From: Psychroflexus sp. MES1-P1E
Lineage (GTDB): Bacteria > Bacteroidota > Bacteroidia > Flavobacteriales > Flavobacteriaceae
DNA: 64,000 bases
Reading direction: 5' to 3'
Assembly (NCBI RefSeq): GCF_002836055.1
Contig: NZ_PJBS01000351.1
Location: 29,446 to 93,445, forward strand
Both the position numbers and the translations under genes were made by a program. The notes below the pieces were generated by a model. The model searched no databases. It was not told where the DNA came from and saw nothing but the letters and a program-made list of their open reading frames with translations. Each line of letters begins with the position of its first letter. Position 1 is the stretch's first letter. Below, one piece after another: positions 31,276 through 40,141 of the stretch.

Positions 31276-31623
31276 ATGCAAATACACCTCATTAAATCTA
31301 AAATACACCGAGTGACTGTCACTGGTGCAAACCTCAATTATATTGGGAGTATCACTATAGATGAAGATCTTATGGATGCTGCTAACCTAGTAGAAGGAGA
31401 AAAAATACAAGTTGTTAATAATTCTAATGGCGAACGACTTGAAACCTATGCAATACCTGGTGAAAGAGGAAGTGGTGAAATCACCTTAAATGGTGCTGCT
31501 GCTAGAAAAGTATCGCCTGGAGATATTCTTATCTTGATGGCTTATGCAATAATGACTCCGGAAGAAGCGAAAACATTTCAACCAAAGTTAGTTTTCCCTA
31601 ATGAGAAGAATCTATTGAAATAA
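31276..31623 (+). CDS. panD: Aspartate 1-decarboxylase
   Basis: Makes beta-alanine from aspartate. The 115-residue proenzyme self-cleaves between G24 and S25 in NYIGSITID to form the pyruvoyl group. The conserved [16 protein letters not shown] and [10 protein letters not shown] segments are present. It lies between panC and a membrane protein with spacings of 7 and 5 bases. Confidence 0.96.
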   Translation: MQIHLIKSKIHRVTVTGANLNYIGSITIDEDLMDAANLVEGEKIQVVNNSNGERLETYAIPGERGSGEITLNGAAARKVSPGDILILMAYAIMTPEEAKTFQPKLVFPNEKNLLK

Positions 31624-31628
31624 CCTTT

Positions 31629-32591
31629 ATGAAAAAAGCCATAAAAAAATGGGTAAGAACACTTGGCCCAATGGCATTAGGCCTATTTCTTGTATGGTTT
31701 TCCTTGTCTAAATTTTCCTCGGAAGAACTCGGTCAATTGTGGTTTAATATTCGAAATGTAGATATCACATGGGTTGGTTTATCCTTCGTTATGGGTATTG
31801 CCTCTCATTTGTCTAGGGCATATCGCTGGAGGTTTCTACTAGAACCTGTTCAAATCTTTCCAAAGTTTTACACTTGTTTCCTGTCCTTAATGCTAGGGTA
31901 TTTGGCTAATTTAGGCATCCCCAGGTCTGGAGAAGTTTTAAGAGGCGCTACTTTAGCTTCTTATGAACAAGTAAAGTTCGAAAAAACCTTCGGGACAATC
32001 ATTACCGAAAGGCTCGTGGACCTCATCATGCTGCTTTCTATTGTAGGAATAGCCTCCCTCTCTCAAAGTGATAAAATTTTTGGTTTTTTTAAAAACCAAA
32101 ATATAAATCCTTTTTTTGGAGGAATTATTATTGTTTCTATGATTTTGATGCTTGTCATCGGCTTTAGAATTATAAAAAATAGCGGAAATACCTTAGTCCA
32201 AAAAGTCAAAAGTTTCATTGAAGAGCTCTTTAAAGGAATGAAAAGTGTGTTTTCAATGAAGAAAAAAAAGCAGTTTTTACTGCATACGTTTTTTATCTGG
32301 GGACTCTATTTAGGTATGTTTTACGTCTTAAAATTCGCATTCCCAGATACACAGGATTTAGGATTACAGGCCACTTTAGTCGCCTTTATCTTTGGAGCCT
32401 TTGCAATGTCTATCACCAATGGAGGCATAGGCTTGTATCCTATCGCCATAGGTATAGCGTTCAATACTTTTGGTGTTTCCAACGCCACAGGAGAAGCCTT
32501 TGGATGGGTGATGTGGGGAACACAAACTGCGCTAGTGATTGTCTTGGGAGGGCTTTCCTTCATAATTTTACCCCTATTAAATAGACGATAA
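31629..32591 (+). CDS. Flippase-like integral membrane protein (lysylphosphatidylglycerol synthase TM family)
   Basis: Protein of 320 residues with about eight hydrophobic helices. It shows the UPF0104/LPG_synthase_TM motifs: SHLSRAYRWRFLLEP, LGYLANLGIPRSGEVLRGAT and the TERLVDLIMLL segment. A GGIGLYPIAIG motif lies near the end. Only the membrane domain is present, without the soluble aminoacyl-transferase domain, so transport or flipping of a lipid precursor is more likely than lipid lysylation. It follows panD by 5 bases, but a functional link to pantothenate is not obvious. Confidence 0.82.
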   Translation: MKKAIKKWVRTLGPMALGLFLVWFSLSKFSSEELGQLWFNIRNVDITWVGLSFVMGIASHLSRAYRWRFLLEPVQIFPKFYTCFLSLMLGYLANLGIPRSGEVLRGATLASYEQVKFEKTFGTIITERLVDLIMLLSIVGIASLSQSDKIFGFFKNQNINPFFGGIIIVSMILMLVIGFRIIKNSGNTLVQKVKSFIEELFKGMKSVFSMKKKKQFLLHTFFIWGLYLGMFYVLKFAFPDTQDLGLQATLVAFIFGAFAMSITNGGIGLYPIAIGIAFNTFGVSNATGEAFGWVMWGTQTALVIVLGGLSFIILPLLNRR

Positions 32592-32623
32592 TTTTAGTAC
32601 ATTTGTGATTTAAACCAAGACTT

Positions 32624-33769
32624 ATGAGGTTAATTTCAATTCTATTAATTTGCTTTTTATTAAAACCCTCTAAAGTTGTTTCGCAAACTGAATACATAGA
32701 TGTAAATTCATCTATTTTGAAGGAGTCTCGACAAATCAAACTTCAATTACCCAGAAATTATAACGCAAGTGAAAAAGAATATCCTATTCTTATCGTCTTG
32801 GATGGTGATTATTTATTTGAACCCTTTGCAGGCAATGTTGACTATTTGAGTTATTGGGGAATCATTCCAGAAGCCATTGTTGTAGGAATCAATCAAGTTG
32901 GACACCGTCGTAAAGATGGACTTCTAGACGAAGTTGAAGAGTTGCCCACATCCACAGGAGCAGATTTCTATGAATTTATTAGTTTAGAAGTTTTAAAATA
33001 TCTAGACGACAACTACAGAACTACTCCATTTACTATCATTGCAGGCATGGACTATATGGCCAACTTTTCAAACTTTTTCCTTCTTAAACAAAACCCTCTT
33101 TTCAGCGGTTATATAAACTTCAGTCCAGACTTTACCCCATTATTACCTAAACGGCTTAAAAGAAAATTAGATAAAATTGACAATAAGATTTGGTACTACC
33201 TAGCCACTTCAGAAAACGATATCCCTGAATTAAAAAACAAAATTAACACCGTGGATTCCTACTTATCAATTTGTAACAATCCTAACGTCAATTATCGCTT
33301 TGAAATTTTTAAAAATAAAGATCATTTTAGCTTTGTAGCAGATGCGATTCCAAAAGCCCTAAACTCTATTTTCGAAGCCTATGGACCAATCTCTGACTTA
33401 GAATACCAATCTAAATTGCTAACATCTTCATCTCCTTCAAATTACTTAGAAGACAGATATTTTACAATCCAAGAACTATATGCTTTAGAGACCCCAATAA
33501 GAATTGTTGATTTTCTTAAAACAGCAGATGCTATAGAGGAAAAAGAACTGTGGGATGATTACCAAAACTTGAGTAGGCTAGCCAAAAGAGAAGTTTCTGA
33601 TACTGTTTTATACCACTACTTTCAAGGGCGTTATTTTGAAAAATCTGGCCAGCCAAAAAGAGCTATCAAGGAGTATCAAGGGGCTTATGGCCTAGAAAGT
33701 GCTGGATACCTAGACAGTGATGTTCTGCTAGGAAAAGCAGATGCACTCATACAAACATTTGGATATTAG
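32624..33769 (+). CDS. Secreted esterase-like alpha/beta-hydrolase lacking the usual Ser nucleophile
   Basis: 381-residue protein with a signal peptide (ending near VVSQ). Its putative-esterase domain (about 25-260) has strand ILIVLDGDYLF, IPEAIVVGINQVGHRRKDG and a GADFYEFI helix. Where the nucleophile elbow GxSxG should be, it reads AGMDYMANF, with Asp or Met instead of Ser. A TPR-like C-terminal part (about 300-381, YHYFQGRYFEKSGQPKRAIKEYQ) follows. It may be a non-catalytic or differently active relative. It overlaps no neighbour; radA starts 4 bases after its stop codon. Confidence 0.72.
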   Translation: MRLISILLICFLLKPSKVVSQTEYIDVNSSILKESRQIKLQLPRNYNASEKEYPILIVLDGDYLFEPFAGNVDYLSYWGIIPEAIVVGINQVGHRRKDGLLDEVEELPTSTGADFYEFISLEVLKYLDDNYRTTPFTIIAGMDYMANFSNFFLLKQNPLFSGYINFSPDFTPLLPKRLKRKLDKIDNKIWYYLATSENDIPELKNKINTVDSYLSICNNPNVNYRFEIFKNKDHFSFVADAIPKALNSIFEAYGPISDLEYQSKLLTSSSPSNYLEDRYFTIQELYALETPIRIVDFLKTADAIEEKELWDDYQNLSRLAKREVSDTVLYHYFQGRYFEKSGQPKRAIKEYQGAYGLESAGYLDSDVLLGKADALIQTFGY

Positions 33770-33773
33770 TTTT

Positions 33774-35135
33774 ATGGCAAAAACCAAAACCACCTATTTA
33801 TGTCAAACCTGCGGGGCTCAATATGCCAGATGGCAAGGACAGTGTAATGCCTGCAAAGAGTGGAATACGCTAGTAGAAGAAGTGATAGAAAAGAAACCTG
33901 AGAAAACCTGGAAATCCTTCACCTCCAGTACCCCAAAAAGGATTTCGAAACCACAACGCATCAATGATATCAAGATTGGAAAAGAAATAAGAATTCCGAC
34001 TTCCAATCAAGAATTCAATAGGGTTTTAGGAGGGGGAATAGTCCCTGGCAGCATCACTTTACTAGGAGGTGAACCCGGCGTTGGTAAAAGTACATTATTG
34101 CTCCAGCTATCCTTGAGCTTCAAACAAAAAGTCCTCTATGTTTCGGGGGAAGAAAGTCAACAGCAGATTAAAATGCGTGCAGAACGAATCGATAAACAGG
34201 AGTCCAACTGCTTTATTCTTTCTGAGACCAAAACCCAACATATTTTCTCACAAATAGAAGCTTTAGAGCCAGAAATTTTAATCATAGATTCTATACAAAC
34301 CCTACATACAGATTACGCGGAAAGCTCCCCAGGGACTGTATCTCAAATAAGAGAATGTACCGCCGAACTTATAAAGTACGCCAAAGAAACCAATGTCCCC
34401 GTCATTTTGATAGGACATATCAATAAGGAAGGGAGTATTGCAGGACCCAAGGTTTTAGAACATATGGTAGACACTGTGCTTCAATTTGAGGGAGACAAAA
34501 ACTACGCCTACAGAATTCTAAGAGCTCACAAAAATCGGTTTGGCTCCACCCACGAGTTGGGCATATATGAAATGCAAGCAGGAGGTTTGGTAGAAGTTTC
34601 CAACCCCTCAGACTTGCTTATTTCAAAAACTGAAACTCACCTAAGTGGAACCGCCATTGCCGCAACTCTTGAAGGGATGAGGCCTATGATGATTGAAATC
34701 CAAGCACTAGTAAGCTCTGCTGTTTATGGCACTCCTCAACGCTCGGCAACAGGGTACAACCTCAAAAGACTCAACATGATTTTAGCAGTTTTAGAGAAAA
34801 GAGCAGGATTTCGACTAGGAGCCAAAGATGTGTTTTTGAATATCACAGGAGGTATTAGTATAGACGACCCCGCCATAGACTTAGCAGTCGTCGCTGCTAT
34901 TTTATCTTCCAATGAAGATATTTCTATTTCAAAAGATATTTGCTTTGCAGCCGAAGTCGGATTAGCTGGAGAGATAAGGCCGGTAACTCGTGTGGAACAG
35001 CGCGTTATAGAAGCAGAAAAACTTGGTTTCGCCTCCATATTAATCGCTAAACAGAGCAAGCTTCCTAAAACCGATTATAAAATTAATATCCTCCGTGTCG
35101 CTAAAATTGAAGACGTCGTCGATGTTTTATTTTAA
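33774..35135 (+). CDS. radA: DNA repair protein RadA
   Basis: RecA-like branch-migration ATPase for recombinational repair. The N-terminal zinc finger (CQTCG ... CNACKEW) is followed by Walker A GGEPGVGKSTLL, the RadA-specific KNRFGST motif and a C-terminal Lon-protease-like domain (NITGGISIDDPAIDLAV). The product is 453 residues from the ATG at 33774; an upstream in-frame ATG at 33741 lies inside the preceding gene and adds nothing family-like. Confidence 0.95.
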   Translation: MAKTKTTYLCQTCGAQYARWQGQCNACKEWNTLVEEVIEKKPEKTWKSFTSSTPKRISKPQRINDIKIGKEIRIPTSNQEFNRVLGGGIVPGSITLLGGEPGVGKSTLLLQLSLSFKQKVLYVSGEESQQQIKMRAERIDKQESNCFILSETKTQHIFSQIEALEPEILIIDSIQTLHTDYAESSPGTVSQIRECTAELIKYAKETNVPVILIGHINKEGSIAGPKVLEHMVDTVLQFEGDKNYAYRILRAHKNRFGSTHELGIYEMQAGGLVEVSNPSDLLISKTETHLSGTAIAATLEGMRPMMIEIQALVSSAVYGTPQRSATGYNLKRLNMILAVLEKRAGFRLGAKDVFLNITGGISIDDPAIDLAVVAAILSSNEDISISKDICFAAEVGLAGEIRPVTRVEQRVIEAEKLGFASILIAKQSKLPKTDYKINILRVAKIEDVVDVLF

Positions 35136-35401
35136 ATATTTTTTATGGATGCTTTTTTCTTCAGAATTTAAGGCCGCTAGTTTAAAGGCCTATGTACCTC
35201 CCTCAACTTTTTTTAGGCTTTAATCTTGCATCTAGGGATTACAAACTAAATTTGCACCAATTTAAAGTATATAAATTCATCGTTTTTAGCTTTATCCTCG
35301 CCACAAAAATTTAATATAAAGTTCATTTTAGATTTTCCAATTACAGCAGTGTCATTTAGATAAAATCCTTATTTTTACGAGTTATTAGAAATCGAGCAAA
35401 A

Positions 35402-38400
35402 ATGAGCAACAAATTTCCTGAGTATAAAGGACTTGACCTTCCAAGAATCGCAGATGATATCATCACTTTTTGGGATGATAATGCTATTTTTAAGAAAAGT
35501 GTAGATGAGCGAGAGGGCGCAGAACCCTTTATTTTCTTTGAGGGCCCACCATCTGCTAACGGGATGCCTGGAATACATCACGTGATGGCTCGAAGTATTA
35601 AAGACATTTTTTGCAGATACAAAACTCAGAAAGGATTTCAAGTTAAACGTAAAGCAGGGTGGGATACCCATGGTTTACCTGTAGAACTTAAAGTTGAAAA
35701 GGAGCTCGGAATTTCAAAAGAAGATATTGGAACCAAAATTTCGGTAGAAGATTACAATAAAGCCTGTAAGGAAGCTGTAATGCGATACACCGATGTATGG
35801 AATGACTTAACCAAGAAGATAGGCTATTGGGTAGACATGGAAAATCCATACGTAACCTACAAGTCCAAATACATGGAAACCGTATGGTGGTTATTATCCG
35901 AGATTTATAAAAAAGGTTTGATTTACAAAGGTTATACTATACAGCCTTACTCACCTAAAGCAGGGACTGGACTAAGTTCTCATGAGCTTAATCAGCCAGG
36001 AACCTATCAAGATGTTACCGACACAACGGTAACAGCTCAGTTCAAAGCTATTAAATCTACATTACCAAAAGACTTACACGATATAGAAGGGGAGATTTAT
36101 TTCTTAGCTTGGACCACAACACCTTGGACGCTGCCAAGTAATACTGCACTTACCGTAGGAAAAAAGATTGATTATGTCGTGGTGAAATCTTACAATCAAT
36201 ACACTTTCGAACCCACCAATATTATAGCTGCCAAAGAGCTTATCTCTTCGCTCTTCAAAAAGAAGTTTTTGAAAGTCGACTCAGAAGAAGAACTTAAAAG
36301 CTATAAGGAAGGCGATAAAAAAATCCCTTATTTTATTTCCAAAGCTGTAAAAGGAAAAGATCTAGCAGAATCTAGATATGAGCAATTAATGAAATTTGCT
36401 CAACCCTATTACACACCGGAAAACGCATTTAGAGTTATCGTGGGTGACTTTGTTACGACACAAGATGGGACAGGTATAGTTCATACCGCTCCTACTTTTG
36501 GTGCAGATGATGCCATGGTTTGTAAACAAGCTCGACCAGAAGTTCCTGGGATGCTGGTGAAAGATGAGAATGACAACTTGGTTCCTCTTGTCGATTTGAA
36601 AGGAAGATTCCGACCAGAAGTTGGTCATCTAAGTGGCAAATATGTCAAAAACGAATACTACGAGGATGGAGAAGCTCCCGAAAAATCTGTAGATGTTGAA
36701 ATTGCCATTCAGATGAAGGAGGAAAATAAAGCCTTTTTAGTAGAAAAATATGTTCACTCTTATCCAAATTGTTGGAGAACGGATAAGCCTATTCTTTATT
36801 ATCCGCTAGATTCTTGGTTTATTGAAGTAACTGACTTTAAAGATAGAATGCACGACCTCAACAAAACAATCAACTGGAAACCGGTTTCTACTGGCGAAGG
36901 TCGTTTTGGGAACTGGCTGGCAAATGCCAACGATTGGAACCTATCTCGCTCTAGATACTGGGGAATCCCTCTCCCGATTTGGAGGACTGAAGAAGGCAAA
37001 GAAGAAATCATCATTGGGTCTATAAAAGAGCTTAAAGAAGAAATTCAAAAAGCTATAGACGCAGGTGTCATGGAGTCTGATCCTTTTGCAAAGTTCGATA
37101 TCAACGACCTCAGTGATGAAAATTATGAAACTGTAGACCTACATAAAAACATCGTTGATCAAATCACCTTGGTATCTCCTTCTGGACACCCTATGAAGAG
37201 AGAGGCAGACCTGATAGATGTGTGGTTCGATTCTGGATCTATGCCTTATGCACAATGGCATTATCCTTTTGAAAATAAAGAAAAGGTCGAAAACACTTGG
37301 AGATCTGCAGACTTTATTGCTGAAGGTGTAGACCAAACCCGAGGTTGGTTTTATACCTTACATGCCATTGCTACTATAATTTTTGATGATGTAGCCTATA
37401 AAAATGTAGTTTCCAACGGACTGGTTTTAGATAAAAAAGGTCAAAAAATGTCCAAGCGTTTAGGGAATGCTGCCGATCCTTTTGAAACTTTAAAAACCTA
37501 TGGCCCAGATGCTACTCGCTGGTATATGATTACCAATGCTAACCCATGGGATAATTTGAAGTTTGATTTAGATGGGATTGGAGAAGTTCAACGTAAATTT
37601 TTCGGAACGCTTTACAACACTTATTCCTTCTTCTCTATGTATGCCAATTTGGATCATTTTGAGTACAAAGAAGAGGAAATTGAATTATCAAAGCGGCCTG
37701 AAATTGACCGTTGGATACTTTCAGAATTAAACACGCTTATACAAACCGTTGATGAGTTCTTTGCGAGTTACGAACCTACAAAAGCCACACGAGCAATTTC
37801 AGAATTTGTTCAAGAAAATATGAGTAACTGGTATGTGAGATTGAGTCGAAGACGCTTCTGGAAAGGAGAGTATAAAAGCGATAAAATCTCAGCCTACCAA
37901 ACCCTTTTTACCTGTTTAAAGACAATTGCACAGCTTTCTGCTCCAGTTGCCCCTTTCTTTTCAGACAGACTCTATAAAGATTTAACATCAAGTACACATG
38001 GGGATCACAAAGAGAGTGTACATTTAGATGAATTTCCAAAACAAGATCTTGTATATATTGACAAAGAATTAGAACACAAGATGCAGATGGCACAGAGCAT
38101 CTCATCGCTTGCTTTATCCTTGCGAAAGAAAGAAATGATTAAAGTAAGGCAGCCTTTAAAAAGGATAATGATTCCAGTTTTGGACTCTAATATTAAAGAA
38201 CAAATCGCTGAAGTGGCTGAGCTTATTAAATCTGAAATTAATGTGAAAACAATAGAGTTTATAGATGATACCTCTGGCATTCTCGTGAAAGATGTCAAGC
38301 CTAACTTTAAAGTATTAGGCCCTCGATTTGGCAAGGAAATGAAACATGTAGCGCAAGCTATCCAAAAGATGGACGCTAAGGCTATCTCTCACATTGAAAG

Positions 38401-38809
38401 CCATAAAGTGATTGAGCTACAGGTAAATGGAGAAGCTACTATGATCAGCCTCGAAGAAGTTGAAATCCTTTCTCAAGACATTGAAGGATGGTTGGTTGCT
38501 AGTGGAAATGGATTGACAGTGGCACTTGATGTTACCCTTAACGAAGAACTTATAAATGAGGGAATTGCTAGAGAGCTGGTCAACAGAATTCAAAACTTAA
38601 GGAAAGATTCCGGCCTTGAAGTGACCGATAGAATCGTTGTCAAACTTCAAGATGGAAAATTTCTTTCTAAAGCTGTTCACGATAACTTAGACTATATAAA
38701 AACAGAAACCCTAACCAATACTATAAATCTAACAGAGAAAGTTGAAAACGGAATACCGATAGAATTTGATGATGTGGTTACCGTTTTGGCTATTGAAAAA
38801 CAAACGTAA
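35402..38809 (+). CDS. ileS: Isoleucyl-tRNA synthetase
   Basis: Charges tRNA-Ile. The 1135-residue protein has the class I signature as PPSANGMPGIHHV, the editing CP1 domain (AWTTTPWTLPSNTAL), the catalytic segment SRSRYWGIPLPIW and the KMSKS loop as GQKMSKRLGN. The tRNA-binding C-terminal region follows. The length fits the longer, eukaryote-like clade common in Bacteroidota; members of this clade are often mupirocin-insensitive, which I infer only from clade. About 266 bases of unassigned AT-rich DNA precede it. A DksA-like gene starts one base after its stop codon. Confidence 0.96.
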   Translation: MSNKFPEYKGLDLPRIADDIITFWDDNAIFKKSVDEREGAEPFIFFEGPPSANGMPGIHHVMARSIKDIFCRYKTQKGFQVKRKAGWDTHGLPVELKVEKELGISKEDIGTKISVEDYNKACKEAVMRYTDVWNDLTKKIGYWVDMENPYVTYKSKYMETVWWLLSEIYKKGLIYKGYTIQPYSPKAGTGLSSHELNQPGTYQDVTDTTVTAQFKAIKSTLPKDLHDIEGEIYFLAWTTTPWTLPSNTALTVGKKIDYVVVKSYNQYTFEPTNIIAAKELISSLFKKKFLKVDSEEELKSYKEGDKKIPYFISKAVKGKDLAESRYEQLMKFAQPYYTPENAFRVIVGDFVTTQDGTGIVHTAPTFGADDAMVCKQARPEVPGMLVKDENDNLVPLVDLKGRFRPEVGHLSGKYVKNEYYEDGEAPEKSVDVEIAIQMKEENKAFLVEKYVHSYPNCWRTDKPILYYPLDSWFIEVTDFKDRMHDLNKTINWKPVSTGEGRFGNWLANANDWNLSRSRYWGIPLPIWRTEEGKEEIIIGSIKELKEEIQKAIDAGVMESDPFAKFDINDLSDENYETVDLHKNIVDQITLVSPSGHPMKREADLIDVWFDSGSMPYAQWHYPFENKEKVENTWRSADFIAEGVDQTRGWFYTLHAIATIIFDDVAYKNVVSNGLVLDKKGQKMSKRLGNAADPFETLKTYGPDATRWYMITNANPWDNLKFDLDGIGEVQRKFFGTLYNTYSFFSMYANLDHFEYKEEEIELSKRPEIDRWILSELNTLIQTVDEFFASYEPTKATRAISEFVQENMSNWYVRLSRRRFWKGEYKSDKISAYQTLFTCLKTIAQLSAPVAPFFSDRLYKDLTSSTHGDHKESVHLDEFPKQDLVYIDKELEHKMQMAQSISSLALSLRKKEMIKVRQPLKRIMIPVLDSNIKEQIAEVAELIKSEINVKTIEFIDDTSGILVKDVKPNFKVLGPRFGKEMKHVAQAIQKMDAKAISHIESHKVIELQVNGEATMISLEEVEILSQDIEGWLVASGNGLTVALDVTLNEELINEGIARELVNRIQNLRKDSGLEVTDRIVVKLQDGKFLSKAVHDNLDYIKTETLTNTINLTEKVENGIPIEFDDVVTVLAIEKQT

Positions 38810-38810
38810 A

Positions 38811-39197
38811 ATGACAGAACAAAGAAAACAAAAGGAATATTATTCCGATAACGACCTAGCAGAATTCAAAAAACTGATTCTAGACAAAATAGAAAAAGCT
38901 CAAAAGCAACTACAGTTATACGAAGATGCTTACAAGAACGGAAGCAACAACGACACAGAAGATACCGCTCCAACCTTTAAATCGTTTGACGACGGGAGTA
39001 ACACCTTAAATAAAGAGGCTAATTCTCAATTGGCTATTCGCCAAGGTAAATTTATTCGTGATTTGAAAAATGCTCTAATCCGTATTGAAAATAGGACATA
39101 TGGAATCTGCCGTGTGACTGGCAAATTGATTCGTAAAGAACGTTTGATATTAGTCCCGCACGCCACCTTGAGCATAGAGGCTAAAAACAAACAATAA
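38811..39197 (+). CDS. DksA/TraR C4-type zinc-finger family protein
   Basis: 128-residue regulator-like protein with a coiled-coil front half (about residues 10-60, KKLILDKIEKAQKQLQLYED) and a reduced zinc-finger region (YGICRVTGKLIRKERL, then VPHATLSIEAK). Only one of the usual Cys residues remains, as in other Bacteroidota members after ileS. It may bind RNA polymerase's secondary channel as DksA does, but that is inference. The start at 38811 was chosen over an in-frame ATG inside ileS because the protein then begins with the family-like MTEQRKQKEYYSD. Confidence 0.88.
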   Translation: MTEQRKQKEYYSDNDLAEFKKLILDKIEKAQKQLQLYEDAYKNGSNNDTEDTAPTFKSFDDGSNTLNKEANSQLAIRQGKFIRDLKNALIRIENRTYGICRVTGKLIRKERLILVPHATLSIEAKNKQ

Positions 39198-39232
39198 TAA
39201 GTTTAGAACTCACAGTCCTAACCTATCAAGAC

Positions 39233-39274
39233 TGGACATAAAAACCTCCCTTTTCAAGTAGTTTTTTATGTCCA
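39233..39274. terminator. Inverted repeat between converging genes
   Basis: The arms TGGACATAAAAAC and GTTTTTTATGTCCA pair almost perfectly across a 15-base loop. The repeat sits between the DksA-like gene (+) and the CYTH gene (-) and overlaps the last codons of the latter. It probably terminates transcription in one or both directions. Confidence 0.55.
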
Positions 39275-39736
39275 CTGTTTGTAGGGAGTTTTAGAAAGCA
39301 TTGAGTTGAAATACTTGACCTCACCAGTAACCTCTTTGGCTAACCAATCAGGCGTCTCAAAAGTTTCATCCTCTGTAGAGAGTTCAACTTCAGCGACTGT
39401 TAATCCTTGGTTTTCTCCATAAAATTCGTCGACTTCATAAATGTGCTTTCCCACATTTACGTAATAGCGCCTCTTTTCAATTTGACTGGGCTCGCATAAT
39501 TTAAGTAGGGCTTTAGCCTCTTCATAAGGAACTTCAGTTTCCCACTCAAATCTAGATAATCCGGAAGCTGAGCTTAGCCCCTTGACCGTCAAGAAACCTT
39601 TTTTATCAGTAGTACGAACCCTAACTGTTCTGGACTTTTCAGAATTGAGAAAGCCCTGTGCAATTCTTGAACTTTTAAAAGCTTCTCGCTTATAAACATC
39701 GGAATGGACTAGAAATTTACGTTCTATCTCTTGCAT
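39266..39736 (-). CDS. CYTH-domain protein (triphosphate tunnel metalloenzyme)
   Basis: 156-residue protein beginning MQEIERKFLV, the ExExK signature of CYTH proteins. It has the Arg/Lys-rich strands expected in the tunnel (RTVRVRTTDKKGFLTVKG, RFEWETEVPYEEAK, EKRRYYV, EVDEFYG, VAEVEL). Bacterial members usually hydrolyse tripolyphosphate or cyclise ATP; which applies here is unknown. Its ATG is directly adjacent to (1-base overlap with) the end of the HIT-family gene, so the pair is coupled. Confidence 0.88.
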   Translation of the reverse strand: MQEIERKFLVHSDVYKREAFKSSRIAQGFLNSEKSRTVRVRTTDKKGFLTVKGLSSASGLSRFEWETEVPYEEAKALLKLCEPSQIEKRRYYVNVGKHIYEVDEFYGENQGLTVAEVELSTEDETFETPDWLAKEVTGEVKYFNSMLSKTPYKQWT

Positions 39737-40131
39737 TAAATAGTTATTTTTTCTCCAATCGATTTGGCTAGCTCTTTAAACTCATCTTCTGTTAAAGACA
39801 CTTTCTTTTCAAAACGCATGTCATCCATCGTTTGTAACGGAATAAGGTGAACATGGACGTGTGGGACTTCAAGACCAACTACAGCCATACCAATTCGTTT
39901 GCAATTTACAACGGACTCAAGCCCATGAGCTACTTTCTTGGAGAAGGCCATTAGACTTAAATAGCTCTTATCGTCTAGATCAAAAATCTTATTAACTTCC
40001 TTCTTTGGGACGCAAAGTGTATGGCCTTTAGCATTAGGGTTTATATCCAAAAAAGCGATAAAGTCATCGTTTTCTGCTACTTTGTAGGACGGTATATCTC
40101 CTGAAATAATTTTAGAAAATAATGTTGGCAT
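39736..40131 (-). CDS. HIT family nucleotide hydrolase
   Basis: 131-residue protein of the histidine triad family: IISGDIPSYKV, FLDINPNAKGHTLCVPKKE, and the triad VPHVHVHLIPL (HxHxH). It probably cleaves AMP-linked nucleotides (HINT-like or Ap4A-like). The gene lies 10 bases after the acyltransferase gene and overlaps the CYTH gene by one base, forming a three-gene unit. Confidence 0.92.
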   Translation of the reverse strand: MPTLFSKIISGDIPSYKVAENDDFIAFLDINPNAKGHTLCVPKKEVNKIFDLDDKSYLSLMAFSKKVAHGLESVVNCKRIGMAVVGLEVPHVHVHLIPLQTMDDMRFEKKVSLTEDEFKELAKSIGEKITI

Positions 40132-40141
40132 AGGTTTCGGT

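Noticed and set aside
35136-35401. Search for a hidden gene or riboswitch (T-box) before ileS
   Set aside because: No T-box specifier or antiterminator pattern and no open frame; T-boxes are also not expected in Bacteroidota.
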